64,000 nt of DNA, from assembly GCF_000737715.1 (NCBI RefSeq), contig NZ_JPRN01000003.1, forward strand, positions 372,001-436,000, written 5' to 3'. Each line of letters opens with the position of its first letter. Within the stretch, counting starts at the first letter, position 1. Shown piece by piece: positions 43,730-52,137 of the stretch. The position numbers and the translations under genes are program-made. Below the pieces are notes generated by a model that was not told where the DNA came from, ran no database searches, and was given only the letters and a program-made list of their open reading frames with translations. Source of the DNA: Chryseobacterium sp. JM1. Its GTDB lineage: Bacteria; Bacteroidota; Bacteroidia; Flavobacteriales; Weeksellaceae.

Positions 43730-45688
43730 ATGGAAACTGTACTTCTATACTTTGGAAAAGTAATTCTAAGCTCCGGTGTAATGTTTTTATACTATCAGTT
43801 GTCTTTAAAAGACAAGACATTCCATCATTATAACAGATTTTATCTGTTGGGTGCCATGGTGATATCGCTGCTGCTGCCCCTCATCAGGGTAGATGATTTT
43901 ACGATAGAAGTGAATAGTGATTTATATATGCTTCTTGATAAGATACAGAATTTTAATTCAGAAAAAAACATAGACAATGGTCACATTTATTTTAGAATTA
44001 TTTTTTCAGCTTTGGGACTGGTTTCTCTCTATTGTTTAGGGAAGTTGATTTTTGGGATTTTAAAGATCCAACAACTTAAGAAACAGTTTCAAAAAGAAAG
44101 TTTTGACGGGATCAATTTTTACCGTACAGACCTGAATGAAGCTCCGTTTTCATACTTCAAAAATCTATTCTGGAAAAACACCATCACACTCAATTCTGAT
44201 GTGGGAGAACAGATTTTAAAACATGAAATGGTACACATTGAACAGAAACACTCCTTCGATAAGATATTTATTGAGATCATCACGTCTGTTTTCTGGTTCA
44301 ATCCGTTTTTTCATATCATTAAAAAAGAGATCAGCCTGATCCACGAATACCTGGCGGACAAAAAAGCCGTCAAACAATCGGACACGAAAGCATTTGCGCA
44401 GATGCTTTTAGCAAGCCACTTTTCCGGAACACAGTTGCCTGCAGCCAGTCCGTTTCTAAGTTCAAATCTAAAAAAACGACTCAAAATGTTACAAAAACCA
44501 AAAACCAAATTCGGATATGCGCGTAGAATTTTTGCATTACCGGTTTTATTTTCAGTAGCCTTTGCCTATATGGTAAATGCCAAGAACCAGGAAATTAAGG
44601 AAACAAACATAGCGATTGAGGATGCCGTTGCCCAGATCAAAAAAGATACGGTAAGACCTGAGAAAATCGAAAGAAAAGAAGACATAAAGCCTAAATACTC
44701 CATCCAGTCTGCCAATGAAAAAAAACTGTCAGAGCTTGGAAAGAAGATTGAAGAAAAAAGTAAGGCTCTGAAAAATTTAAAACCCGAAAGCAAAGAATTT
44801 CAAAAGAAAATTGATGAGATTGGTGAACTTTCCGGAGAATTGGGAGCTATTACAAGCTCTGATGATTTTAAAATGGCTATGACCACTTCTGCAGCAGAAG
44901 CGAAAAGAGTGAATGATTTTTTCAAATCAGATGAATGGAAAAACAAAACGAAAGAGCTAGAGAATATGGGCGTGGAAATTCCGGATTTATCCAATCTCAG
45001 GATCGAGTTTCCTGAAGGTCCTCCATCACCTCCATCCCCTCCAAATTCCCGCATGAGACTATTCAGATTTAATGATACAGCAGGTTATCAGAACTGGGGC
45101 CCGGTTACAGAAAAAGAAGCCCGAAAAGCTATGAAAGCAGGAAAAGCAGCAAGGAAAAAAGCTGAAAAAGCCAGAATTGAAGCCATGGAATTGGGTGAAA
45201 AAGCAAGACAAAAGGGTGAAGAAGCAAGGCTGCAGGGAGAAGTTGCAAGAAGAGCTGGTGAGAAAGCCAGACAGAACGGTGAAATTGCAAGGATTCACGG
45301 GGAAGCTTTAAGAATTGATGGCGAAAAAGCCAGACAGATGGGTGAAAAGATCAGACTGGAAGTGACTAAAAGACTTGCCGAAAACGGAGACGCAAACGTT
45401 TATGTTTACAACGGAGCTAACTTCGATAAACTCAGTGAAAAAGCGAGAACCATCGTCATGCAGGCTGATTATCTGAAGAGAGACAGCAACGGAAACATTA
45501 CCATGAATGGGGTTAAAAAATTTAATGTTAATAGCTGGGATAACTTAAAAGTTTATATAGACGGAAAAGAAGTTTCCAAAGAAGAAGCTCAGGCCCTGAA
45601 ACCGGAAAAAATTTCAAGCGTGATGGTGAACAAACAAAGCACGGATGGAAACAAAAGCGGAGAAATCAGAATTCAGACAAAGAAATAA
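43730..45688 (+). CDS. M56 family (BlaR1-like) metallopeptidase with heptad repeats
   Basis: The 652-residue protein has four membrane helices (about 7-24, 35-53, 88-110, 268-282), and the M56 metalloprotease motif HEMVH at 165-169 (HExxH) between helices 3 and 4, with HEYLADKKAV downstream. After the last helix comes a long charged extracellular/periplasmic part instead of the penicillin-binding sensor of true BlaR1. In it, eight consecutive seven-residue units of the type GEKARQx (45194-45361) are predicted to form a coiled coil. The C-terminal 90 residues include GKEVSKEEAQAL, as in TonB-box/plug-like tails. It should cleave or relieve BlaI when it senses a signal. Confidence 0.88.
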   Translation: METVLLYFGKVILSSGVMFLYYQLSLKDKTFHHYNRFYLLGAMVISLLLPLIRVDDFTIEVNSDLYMLLDKIQNFNSEKNIDNGHIYFRIIFSALGLVSLYCLGKLIFGILKIQQLKKQFQKESFDGINFYRTDLNEAPFSYFKNLFWKNTITLNSDVGEQILKHEMVHIEQKHSFDKIFIEIITSVFWFNPFFHIIKKEISLIHEYLADKKAVKQSDTKAFAQMLLASHFSGTQLPAASPFLSSNLKKRLKMLQKPKTKFGYARRIFALPVLFSVAFAYMVNAKNQEIKETNIAIEDAVAQIKKDTVRPEKIERKEDIKPKYSIQSANEKKLSELGKKIEEKSKALKNLKPESKEFQKKIDEIGELSGELGAITSSDDFKMAMTTSAAEAKRVNDFFKSDEWKNKTKELENMGVEIPDLSNLRIEFPEGPPSPPSPPNSRMRLFRFNDTAGYQNWGPVTEKEARKAMKAGKAARKKAEKARIEAMELGEKARQKGEEARLQGEVARRAGEKARQNGEIARIHGEALRIDGEKARQMGEKIRLEVTKRLAENGDANVYVYNGANFDKLSEKARTIVMQADYLKRDSNGNITMNGVKKFNVNSWDNLKVYIDGKEVSKEEAQALKPEKISSVMVNKQSTDGNKSGEIRIQTKK

Positions 45689-45696
45689 AGTACCCT

Positions 45697-45737
45697 TAAG
45701 CTTTGTCAATAACTCATTGGCAAAGCTTTAATTTTTT
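45697..45737 (+). terminator. probable terminator after the M56 gene
   Basis: TTAAGCTTTGTC and GGCAAAGCTTTAA pair around a 13-base loop and a T run follows. The same leader sequence before the next paralogue (46751) has lost the symmetry. Confidence 0.6.
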
Positions 45738-45762
45738 AAAAACAAAGCAAAAGACATCAGTT

Positions 45763-46653
45763 ATGAAAAGAAATTATTTCGTTCTATTGGCATTTTTAAG
45801 TGTATTCGCACACGCACAGGTCAACAGGTTCTTTTATGATTACAAATACATTGCAGATTCTACGAACAGAGCAGAAGTGAAAAGTGATATTATGCTTTTG
45901 GATATTGATAAAAGCGGATCAAAGTATTACAGCCGTGAAAAGTTTATTTCGGACTCTATCACAAAAGCTGATATTGCCAAGCAGATGAAAGGTGGATTTG
46001 GAGGAAGTATTAATATCAAGAAAAATATAAAACCGGGAACTATTTTTACAAGCGTTACCAAAAAGTATCCGGACTACAGCATGTCTTTTTCTGAAAAAGT
46101 AGGAAATACCACCTATAAAGTAGCGGAAGATCAGAAACCGGAATGGAAAATCCTTCCCGATAAGGAAAAGATCGGAGATTACAATACGCAAAAAGCCACA
46201 ACCAACTATGGAGGAAGGACCTGGACGGCTTGGTTTACTACAGATATTCCTTTTCAGGATGGACCGTATAAATTTTATGGATTGCCGGGACTTATTGTAA
46301 AAATTGAAGATAAAACAGGATCCCATATTATAACTTTAATTGGAAATAAGAAAACGGAAGCCGCTTCAGATGAAGATCTTCAGATACCGGGATTGACCAT
46401 GATTGGAATGGGAGGAAAAGAAATTGAAGTCACCAAAAAGCAGTTTAAAAAAGCCTGGAAAGACTATCTTACAGATCCTACCAAAGATATGAAACAGACC
46501 ATGAGTACACTTCCCGCAGGCGCCGTTGTCAACATGAAAAATGCGGATGGAAAAAGTATTGATATGAATGAAATGTACAGGAATATCGAAAAAAGAGCAA
46601 AAGAAGAAGTAGCCAAAAATAACAATAAAATAGAGCCGGAACTGTATAAATAA
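45763..46653 (+). CDS. GLPGLI family protein 1
   Basis: From MKRNYFVLLAFLSVFAHAQ (296 residues; an earlier start at 45703 is rejected because the signal peptide begins here) the protein has a signal peptide, the strand VNRFFYDYKYIADS, WKILPDKEKIGDYNTQKATT, WTAWFTTDIPFQDGPYKFYG and the family hallmark GLPGLIVKIED. The C-terminal third is charged and helical. Function of the family is unknown; it is periplasmic or exported. The BlaI/M56 genes upstream suggest a stress-inducible envelope role. Confidence 0.9.
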   Translation: MKRNYFVLLAFLSVFAHAQVNRFFYDYKYIADSTNRAEVKSDIMLLDIDKSGSKYYSREKFISDSITKADIAKQMKGGFGGSINIKKNIKPGTIFTSVTKKYPDYSMSFSEKVGNTTYKVAEDQKPEWKILPDKEKIGDYNTQKATTNYGGRTWTAWFTTDIPFQDGPYKFYGLPGLIVKIEDKTGSHIITLIGNKKTEAASDEDLQIPGLTMIGMGGKEIEVTKKQFKKAWKDYLTDPTKDMKQTMSTLPAGAVVNMKNADGKSIDMNEMYRNIEKRAKEEVAKNNNKIEPELYK

Positions 46654-46677
46654 GCAACCGCTTTCTACGTGATAAAA

Positions 46678-46713
46678 AAACAGGATGATTTAGAAAATCA
46701 TCCTGTTTTTTTT
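46678..46713 (+). terminator. rho-independent terminator of GLPGLI 1
   Basis: AAACAGGATGATTT and AAATCATCCTGTTT pair perfectly around a two-to-four-base loop, followed by a T run. Confidence 0.9.
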
Positions 46714-46822
46714 AATTATGCATTGAAAAAAATAATGTCGGCGGATAAGAGTACCTTTAAGCCTTGTCACTGATTGATTGCAAAATCTTTTTATATTGAA
46801 ACAGACGGGAAAAATATAAATT

Positions 46823-47722
46823 ATGAAAAAAAAATATTTTATTGTACTGGCATTACTGAGCCTATTGGCCCAGGCGCAGGTCAACAGATTCTATTATCAA
46901 TACACATACAGTCCGGATTTTAACAATAAAGAAGAAGTGAAGAAGGAAATGATGATTCTGGACATTCAGAAAAATAGCTCGGTTTATTACTACAGTCAAG
47001 AGAAATTGATTACGGATTCTACTTCAAAGACAGCTATTGAGAAACAGATTAATTCCGTTACCGGAAGTATCAGGGCAAACAGGAATACACCAGGCCAGGA
47101 TTACACTGTGACTAAAGATTATCCGGATTTTAAAACTTATCTTTTCACACGTATTAACAATGATAGATATAAAGTAAAGGAAGATAAAAAACCAGAGTGG
47201 AAGATTTTTCCGGATACCAGGAAGATCGGGGAATACAATACACAAAAAGCATTAACCACTTATGGCGGAAGAGAATGGATCGCCTGGTTTTCAGCGGATA
47301 TTCCTTTTCAGGACGGCCCGTATAAATTCTATGGCCTTCCGGGGCTGATCGTAAAGATAGAGGATGCAACAGGCTCGCACATCATGACTCTTGTTGGAAA
47401 TAAGGTGATAAAGAATCCTTCAGAAGAAAAAGAAAACCGGCTTCCTGACAATGTGGCAATGGGCGGAAAAGCCGTGGAGATTACAAAAGATCAGTATAAA
47501 AAAGTATGGAAAACTTACGTGAATGACCCTAACAAAAATATGAGAGAAATGATGATGAAGAACGGAGGTGATCCAAATGCCAGGACGCCCTATCTTATTT
47601 TTAGAACTTCAGACGGGAAAGAGATCTCAGACCCCAATAAGGTATTAAAAGAAGTAGAAGGGAGAATTAAGGCCGGATTTCAGAAAAACAATAATCCGAT
47701 CGAACCTGATCTGATAAGATAG
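46823..47722 (+). CDS. GLPGLI family protein 2
   Basis: The 299-residue protein begins MKKKYFIVLALLSLLAQAQ (signal peptide) and follows GLPGLI 1 closely: VNRFYYQYTYSPDF, WKIFPDTRKIGEYNTQKALT, WIAWFSADIPFQDGPYKFYG and GLPGLIVKIEDATG. It shares about 70 bases of upstream sequence with copy 1 (GTACCTTTAAGCCTTGTC versus GTACCCTTAAGCTTTGTC), so the pair arose by tandem duplication. Function unknown. Confidence 0.9.
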   Translation: MKKKYFIVLALLSLLAQAQVNRFYYQYTYSPDFNNKEEVKKEMMILDIQKNSSVYYYSQEKLITDSTSKTAIEKQINSVTGSIRANRNTPGQDYTVTKDYPDFKTYLFTRINNDRYKVKEDKKPEWKIFPDTRKIGEYNTQKALTTYGGREWIAWFSADIPFQDGPYKFYGLPGLIVKIEDATGSHIMTLVGNKVIKNPSEEKENRLPDNVAMGGKAVEITKDQYKKVWKTYVNDPNKNMREMMMKNGGDPNARTPYLIFRTSDGKEISDPNKVLKEVEGRIKAGFQKNNNPIEPDLIR

Positions 47723-47821
47723 TATACCTATTTTTAGTATGGAGCAGGATGGTTATTTATGACTATTCTGTTTTTTTGGTATTATCGTATCTTCGAACCC
47801 TAAACTTTGAATCCTAATATT

Positions 47822-48397
47822 ATGACAGAAAAGGAAAAATGTGAGGCGGGACTTTTATATAATGCTAATTATGATCAGGAGCTCATCAATGAAAGAATTG
47901 CTGTTAAAGATCTATGCCTGGAATATAACCAGCTGAAGAACTCTGATGCCGAAAACCGGAATAAATTAATCAAAAAGATCCTCGGGAAAACCAAAGAACA
48001 CATCTGTATCGAGCCTAATTTTTGGTGTGATTACGGGTATAATATTGAAGTGGGTGAGAACTTTTATGCCAATCATAATCTGATTATTTTAGATTGTGCA
48101 AAGGTGACGTTCGGAGATAATGTTTTCATCGGACCCAACTGCAGTTTCTACACTGCCGGACATCCGCTTGATGCAAAACAGAGAAATGAAGGCCTAGAAT
48201 ATGCCCATCCCATCAAAGTGGGAGATAATGTATGGCTGGGAGGAAATGTAGTGGTTTTGCCTGGAGTTTCAATTGGAAATAATGCGGTGATAGGAGCGGG
48301 AAGTGTGGTCACCAAAGATATTCCTGATTATGCTGTTGCTGTCGGAAATCCTTGCAGGATAATTAAAAATGTTGAAGAAAATTTAAAATCATCTTAA
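47822..48397 (+). CDS. maltose/galactoside O-acetyltransferase-like protein
   Basis: From MTEKEKCEAGLLYNANYDQE (191 residues; a TTG at 47807 is less likely) the protein has the Maa N-terminal domain (KCEAGLLYNANYDQEL) and left-handed beta-helix hexapeptide repeats (VTFGDNVFIGPNCSFYTAGH, VWLGGNVVVLPGVSIGNNAV, IGAGSVVTKDIPDYAVAVGN). His in YTAGHPLD is the likely catalytic base. It acetylates sugars with acetyl-CoA. It is nine bases from the next GLPGLI gene and cotranscribed with it. Physiological substrate unknown. Confidence 0.92.
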   Translation: MTEKEKCEAGLLYNANYDQELINERIAVKDLCLEYNQLKNSDAENRNKLIKKILGKTKEHICIEPNFWCDYGYNIEVGENFYANHNLIILDCAKVTFGDNVFIGPNCSFYTAGHPLDAKQRNEGLEYAHPIKVGDNVWLGGNVVVLPGVSIGNNAVIGAGSVVTKDIPDYAVAVGNPCRIIKNVEENLKSS

Positions 48398-48405
48398 TCA
48401 TTATC

Positions 48406-49266
48406 ATGAAAAAAGTAATTACCTTATTCATTCTCCTATTAACCCTTTCAGTCTGTGCTCAGAGTCAGAGATTCATTTATGAGTATAAGTTCAGCATTGA
48501 TTCTACAGCAAGAGATGTCCAAGAGACTGAAATAATGTTTCTGGATGTTATTCCGAAGGGATCTAATTTTTACAGCAGCGATGTCTTTAAATCAGATTCT
48601 ATTTGGGCTGCTGCTATGGATATGCATGTTAAGCGTGGAATAGAGACGGATTTTTCAAAAATTAAATTCAAAGGCAAAATTCGTTATAGTGTTGAAAAGT
48701 CATATACTGATTATTCGGTAATTTTTTTCAATTCTCTGGGTATTGATAGGTATATGGTAGAGGAGAGAAGAAAACAAAAATGGAAAATTCTTCCTGACAA
48801 AGCAAAGATCGGAGAATTGGCAGCTCAAAAAGCTGTTTGCGAATTTGCAGGCAGAAAATGGACTGCATGGTTTACCACAGACTTGCTCATTCAAGACGGA
48901 CCCTATAAATTTTATGGGCTTCCCGGACTCATTGTAAAGTTAGAGGATTCCAGCCAGACGCATTCATTCGAACTAAAGGGAATTAAAAAACTTCCGGAAG
49001 GATATGAATGGAAGAATTCCGGAGAGAATGGTTTTAACCTTATTAAATTGAATGAAACAAAATATAAACAAGCTTTTAAAGATTATTGTAAAGATCCGAT
49101 GAAAAGTGAAAAGCTGATGCAGGCACAAAGCCGTGATGTTTTGGAAATTGATGATTCAGGAAAACTGGTAAAAACTTCTAATGCGAAGAGAAAGGAGAGA
49201 GAAATGCAATTGATTAATCAAATTAAAAAAGAAAATAATATTCTGGAACTGGATCTGTTGAAATAA
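48406..49266 (+). CDS. GLPGLI family protein 3
   Basis: The 286-residue protein has a signal peptide (MKKVITLFILLLTLSVCAQS), then FIYEYKFSIDSTARDVQ, KILPDKAKIGELAAQKAVC, WTAWFTTDLLIQDGPYKFYG and GLPGLIVKLEDSS. It is more diverged from copies 1 and 2 than they are from each other. It is cotranscribed with the acetyltransferase, ends with a strong terminator, and has no known function. Confidence 0.9.
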   Translation: MKKVITLFILLLTLSVCAQSQRFIYEYKFSIDSTARDVQETEIMFLDVIPKGSNFYSSDVFKSDSIWAAAMDMHVKRGIETDFSKIKFKGKIRYSVEKSYTDYSVIFFNSLGIDRYMVEERRKQKWKILPDKAKIGELAAQKAVCEFAGRKWTAWFTTDLLIQDGPYKFYGLPGLIVKLEDSSQTHSFELKGIKKLPEGYEWKNSGENGFNLIKLNETKYKQAFKDYCKDPMKSEKLMQAQSRDVLEIDDSGKLVKTSNAKRKEREMQLINQIKKENNILELDLLK

Positions 49267-49297
49267 AAGAATGAAGTTGTCTAAAAAACTTCCCAGG

Positions 49298-49335
49298 AAT
49301 AATCCCCGAATCTAAAAGTTCCGGGGATTATTTTT
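49298..49335 (+). terminator. rho-independent terminator of GLPGLI 3
   Basis: AATAATCCCCGAA and TTCCGGGGATTATT pair almost perfectly, followed by a T run. Confidence 0.88.
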
Positions 49336-49384
49336 GTCGTTTATTATTTAAGACTGGTTTCCGGCAAATGGAGTAATTTTATTA

Positions 49385-49617
49385 AACGCAAAGTTTGAAG
49401 ATCATACTTTATATTTCAGGAATGCAAAGTAGAGAATCAATTTCAATTGATTCGATGAAGCGTGTGTATAAAACGTCCGCTTATTCAGTGGCACAGTCGC
49501 ACCTCTTTGCTTACCTTAAAATCAGGAGATATAGCATGAAATCTTTGCGTTAAATTTTTTAATTTAGGTGATACTGAATTTAAAGAAAAGTAAAGAATCA
49601 AAATCGGACTTTGCGTT
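49385..49617. repeat. intergenic element bounded by AACGCAAAG and CTTTGCGTT
   Basis: AACGCAAAG at 49385-49393 is inverted at 49543-49551; another CTTTGCGTT stands at 49609-49617. Inside is AATCAATTTCAATTGATTCG followed by ATGAAGCG (49436-49462), the core shared with 37441-37470 and 51111-51276. The gap between the GLPGLI 3 terminator and the tal terminator holds nothing else. Confidence 0.6.
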
Positions 49618-49629
49618 GAAAACTAATAA

Positions 49630-49659
49630 AAAAAGACCGTCTCAATTTTGAGACAGCCC
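49630..49659 (-). terminator. terminator of tal
   Basis: On the minus strand GGCTGTCTCAA and TTGAGACGGTC pair around a two-base loop and a T run follows, 28 bases past the stop. Confidence 0.8.
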
Positions 49660-49686
49660 CTTTATATCTGAATAGCTTTTCAATAA

Positions 49687-50340
49687 TTAAGCCAGTTTCT
49701 GAGAATCTGCGATAAACTGAGCCAGTCCGCTGTCCGTTAATGGATGCTTTAATAAGCTCAAGATCGGAGGAAGTGGAGAAGTGATGACATCTGCCCCGAT
49801 TTTAGCACAGTCGATGATGTGCATAGAATGACGGATAGATGCTGCAAGGATCTCAGTTTCATACATATAGTTATCAAAAATTAATCTGATCTCCTGAATA
49901 AGACCCAGTCCGTCTGTAGAGATATCATCCAGTCTTCCTAAGAAAGGAGAAACGTAGGTAGCTCCTGCTTTAGCTGCTAAAAGTGCCTGTCCTGCAGAGA
50001 AAATAAGCGTACAGTTCGTTCTGATCCCTTTATCAGAGAAATATTTTAATGCCTTGATCCCGTCTTTGATCATTGGGATTTTTACCACGATATTCGGGTG
50101 GATCGCTGCCAGTTCTTCACCTTCCTTGATCATTTCTTCGTACGTCGTAGAAAGTACTTCAGCAGAAATATCTCCGTCTACAATCTCGCAGATCGCCTTA
50201 TAATGGTTCTTGATCGCTTCATTTCCCTGAATTCCTTCTTTGGCCATCAATGAAGGATTAGTGGTTACACCATCTAAAATTCCAAGGTCTCTTGCTTCTT
50301 TGATCTGTTCCAGATTAGCTGTGTCAATAAAAAATTTCAT
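49687..50340 (-). CDS. tal: transaldolase / fructose-6-phosphate aldolase
   Basis: The 217-residue protein is a short (TalC/FSA type) transaldolase: [29 protein letters not shown], Schiff-base Lys87 in [41 protein letters not shown] and [12 protein letters not shown]. It catalyses the dihydroxyacetone exchange of the pentose phosphate pathway or the related aldol reaction. The family, not the exact reaction, is certain. It is monocistronic, divergent from the YdeI-like gene across a heptamer repeat. Confidence 0.92.
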   Translation of the reverse strand: MKFFIDTANLEQIKEARDLGILDGVTTNPSLMAKEGIQGNEAIKNHYKAICEIVDGDISAEVLSTTYEEMIKEGEELAAIHPNIVVKIPMIKDGIKALKYFSDKGIRTNCTLIFSAGQALLAAKAGATYVSPFLGRLDDISTDGLGLIQEIRLIFDNYMYETEILAASIRHSMHIIDCAKIGADVITSPLPPILSLLKHPLTDSGLAQFIADSQKLA

Positions 50341-50407
50341 TTCGTTTGATAGATTTATTAATGCAAAGATAATGAATCCCTGCGTGAGTGGAAAATTTTA
50401 ATTTTGC

Positions 50408-50491
50408 TAGAAGCTAGAAGCTAGAAGCTAGAAGCTAGAAGCTAGAAGCTAGAAGCTAGAAGCTAGAAGCTAGAAGCCAGAAGCTAGAAGC
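50408..50491 (+). repeat. 12 copies of the heptamer TAGAAGC
   Basis: Twelve perfect 7-base units, of which the 11th (50478-50484) has C instead of T. It lies between the tal start (50340) and the -7 box of the next gene (50515). Such tracts change length by slippage. Confidence 0.9.
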
Positions 50492-50514
50492 CATATTCCA
50501 TTAACTATAAATAT

Positions 50515-50522
50515 TATCTTTG
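50515..50522 (+). promoter_or_regulatory. -7 promoter box of the YdeI-like gene
   Basis: TATCTTTG matches TAnnTTTG, only six bases before the ATG at 50529, which predicts a transcript with almost no leader. Confidence 0.6.
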
Positions 50523-50528
50523 TTAAAC

Positions 50529-51017
50529 ATGAAAAACAGCAGCTTTACAGCCATACTGGAAATTATCGGTATCAATCCTTTTGTTTTCGTTCCTGATGAG
50601 ATTTTGAATGAAATTTTCAAAGCGGCGGGGAAGGATAAAAGTCCGATTCCTGTGAAGGGAACAGTCAATGGAAAGGAATTTCAACAGAACCTGATGAAAT
50701 ATTTAGGGGAATGGAGGCTGTATGTCAACTTGCTGATGCTGAAAAACTCCCCCAAAAGAATAGGAGAGACACTTGAAATTGTTTTAGAATTTGATAATTC
50801 GGACAGAAGTATTTCCATTCATCCCAGACTGGATGAAGCGATTAAAGCAAGTCCGGTAGCCTCCCATAATTTTGAAAACCTGATTCAGTCAAGAAGAAAC
50901 GAGCTGATCCGCTATATCAACAATCTGAAAACAGAAGCCAGCATCGAAAGAAATATTGAAAAGATTATGCGGCATCTTCACGGCGAGACGGATTTCTTTG
51001 GTAAAAGAATTGATTAA
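50529..51017 (+). CDS. DUF1905 / YdeI-OmpD-associated family protein
   Basis: From MKNSSFTAILEIIGINPFVF (162 residues; the upstream TTG overlaps the -7 box) the protein has the DUF1905 domain (FVPDEILNEIFKAAGKDKSP, then VKGTVNGKEFQQNLMKYLGE, and GETLEIVLEFDNSDRSI) and the YdeI C-terminal motif (FENLIQSRRNELIRYINNLK, then TEASIERNIEKIMRHLHG). These domains are associated with bacteriocin tolerance or unknown stress roles in other bacteria; here no link is shown. Confidence 0.85.
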   Translation: MKNSSFTAILEIIGINPFVFVPDEILNEIFKAAGKDKSPIPVKGTVNGKEFQQNLMKYLGEWRLYVNLLMLKNSPKRIGETLEIVLEFDNSDRSISIHPRLDEAIKASPVASHNFENLIQSRRNELIRYINNLKTEASIERNIEKIMRHLHGETDFFGKRID

Positions 51018-51316
51018 ATTAAATCATCGGTCTCAAAACTTACTTAGAAGAAAACTACAGATTACATAAAGAGGTTAAAACAATATGAAATGTATTCAAG
51101 CCTCTCCATACGCTTCATCGAATCAATGAAATTGATTCTTTCCTTTGCCTTCCTGAAGTATAAAGCATGATTTTAAAACTTTGCGTTTAAAAATATTGAC
51201 TGACCAATCTATGAAAATGTAAAGTCCACTAGAGTTTGTGCGGGCAATCAATTTCATTGATTCAATTAAGCAGACGTTTTTATCATTCCTGCCTTTAAGG
51301 GTTTTAAATAAAAATA
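51018..51316. repeat. gap with two further copies of the dispersed repeat core
   Basis: The stretch between the YdeI-like gene and the TPR terminator contains CGCTTCATCGAATCAATGAA then ATTGATTC (51111-51139) and, inverted, AATCAATTTCATTGATTCAA (51247-51266), and one CTTTGCGTT at 51179-51187. No gene or RNA is seen. Confidence 0.55.
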
Positions 51317-51344
51317 CCCCTAAAAAGTTAGACTCTTTAGGGGC
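51317..51344 (-). terminator. terminator of the TPR gene
   Basis: On the minus strand CCCCTAAA and TTTAGGGG pair around a loop of about ten bases, and an AT-rich T run follows. Confidence 0.75.
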
Positions 51345-51372
51345 AACCCATATATTTTGGACTTTGTTTTTA

Positions 51373-51939
51373 TTATGAGTTTAAAACTTTACTAAGTTTT
51401 AACGCATCCTGATTGGTTGGATCATATTGAATAGATTTAGCAATATGCTCTTTTGCTTTGGCAGGATCATTTTTCTGTTCTGCAAAGGCAATATAGAAAT
51501 ACGCGTAGGCTAGATTTTTCTTATTCTGATCTACTTCTGCCGGTTTTACAGTGGCAATATATTTTTCATAAGCCAGTTTTGCATTGGCATCGTCTTTAGC
51601 AGACTGATAAGCATAGGCCTGACTGTAATATGATGGAGCCCAATCCGGTAATAAAGCTGATATCTTTTTCCATGTATCTACTGCATTGGTCCAATCAGAA
51701 GCATCCTGATAAGCTGTTGCTAATTTTGCTAAGGCATCTGTATCTTTTGGATTGGCCTCAATTTGCTTTTTAAGGGCTTCAATAGCTGGATTTGATTGTG
51801 TAGTCGTTGTTGTAGCAGCTGTGGCAGTTGTCGTAGTTGCTGTATCTGTTTGAGTAGTCTGTGCATTTACAAAACTTGCACCTCCTGCAAGGATCAATCC
51901 TAAAAATAGGTTTTTGATATTGATTTTAGTCATTTTCAT
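51373..51939 (-). CDS. secreted tetratricopeptide-repeat protein
   Basis: The 188-residue protein has a signal peptide (MKMTKINIKNLFLGLILAGG, ending near NAQ), a Thr-rich linker of about 25 residues (TTQTDTATTTTATAATTTT) and then three to four TPR units (DTDALAKLATAYQDASDWTN, WAPSYYSQAYAYQSAKDDAN, KNLAYAYFYIAFAEQKNDPA, KEHIAKSIQYDPTNQDALK). TPR domains bind other proteins; the partner is unknown. The gene is monocistronic. Confidence 0.88.
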   Translation of the reverse strand: MKMTKINIKNLFLGLILAGGASFVNAQTTQTDTATTTTATAATTTTTQSNPAIEALKKQIEANPKDTDALAKLATAYQDASDWTNAVDTWKKISALLPDWAPSYYSQAYAYQSAKDDANAKLAYEKYIATVKPAEVDQNKKNLAYAYFYIAFAEQKNDPAKAKEHIAKSIQYDPTNQDALKLSKVLNS

Positions 51940-52063
51940 AATCTTACATTTTTAAATTCTACATTCTAAAATTCAATAATAATTCCACAAAAGCTCAAAT
52001 TTTAGAAGCTTTAAGTTTTTTTGGAAAATATTAACGGATAAATGTTTTTTTTTAGCTTAATTT

Positions 52064-52093
52064 TTGATTCGTTGATGTTTGAGTTTATCTTTG
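52064..52093 (+). promoter_or_regulatory. flavobacterial promoter of pepE
   Basis: TTG at 52064-52066 and TATCTTTG at 52086-52093 are 19 bases apart, an exact match to TTG-N19-TAnnTTTG. Confidence 0.75.
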
Positions 52094-52137
52094 CGACTCA
52101 AACATTTTTTAATAATCACTATAATTTTCTTACTTCA

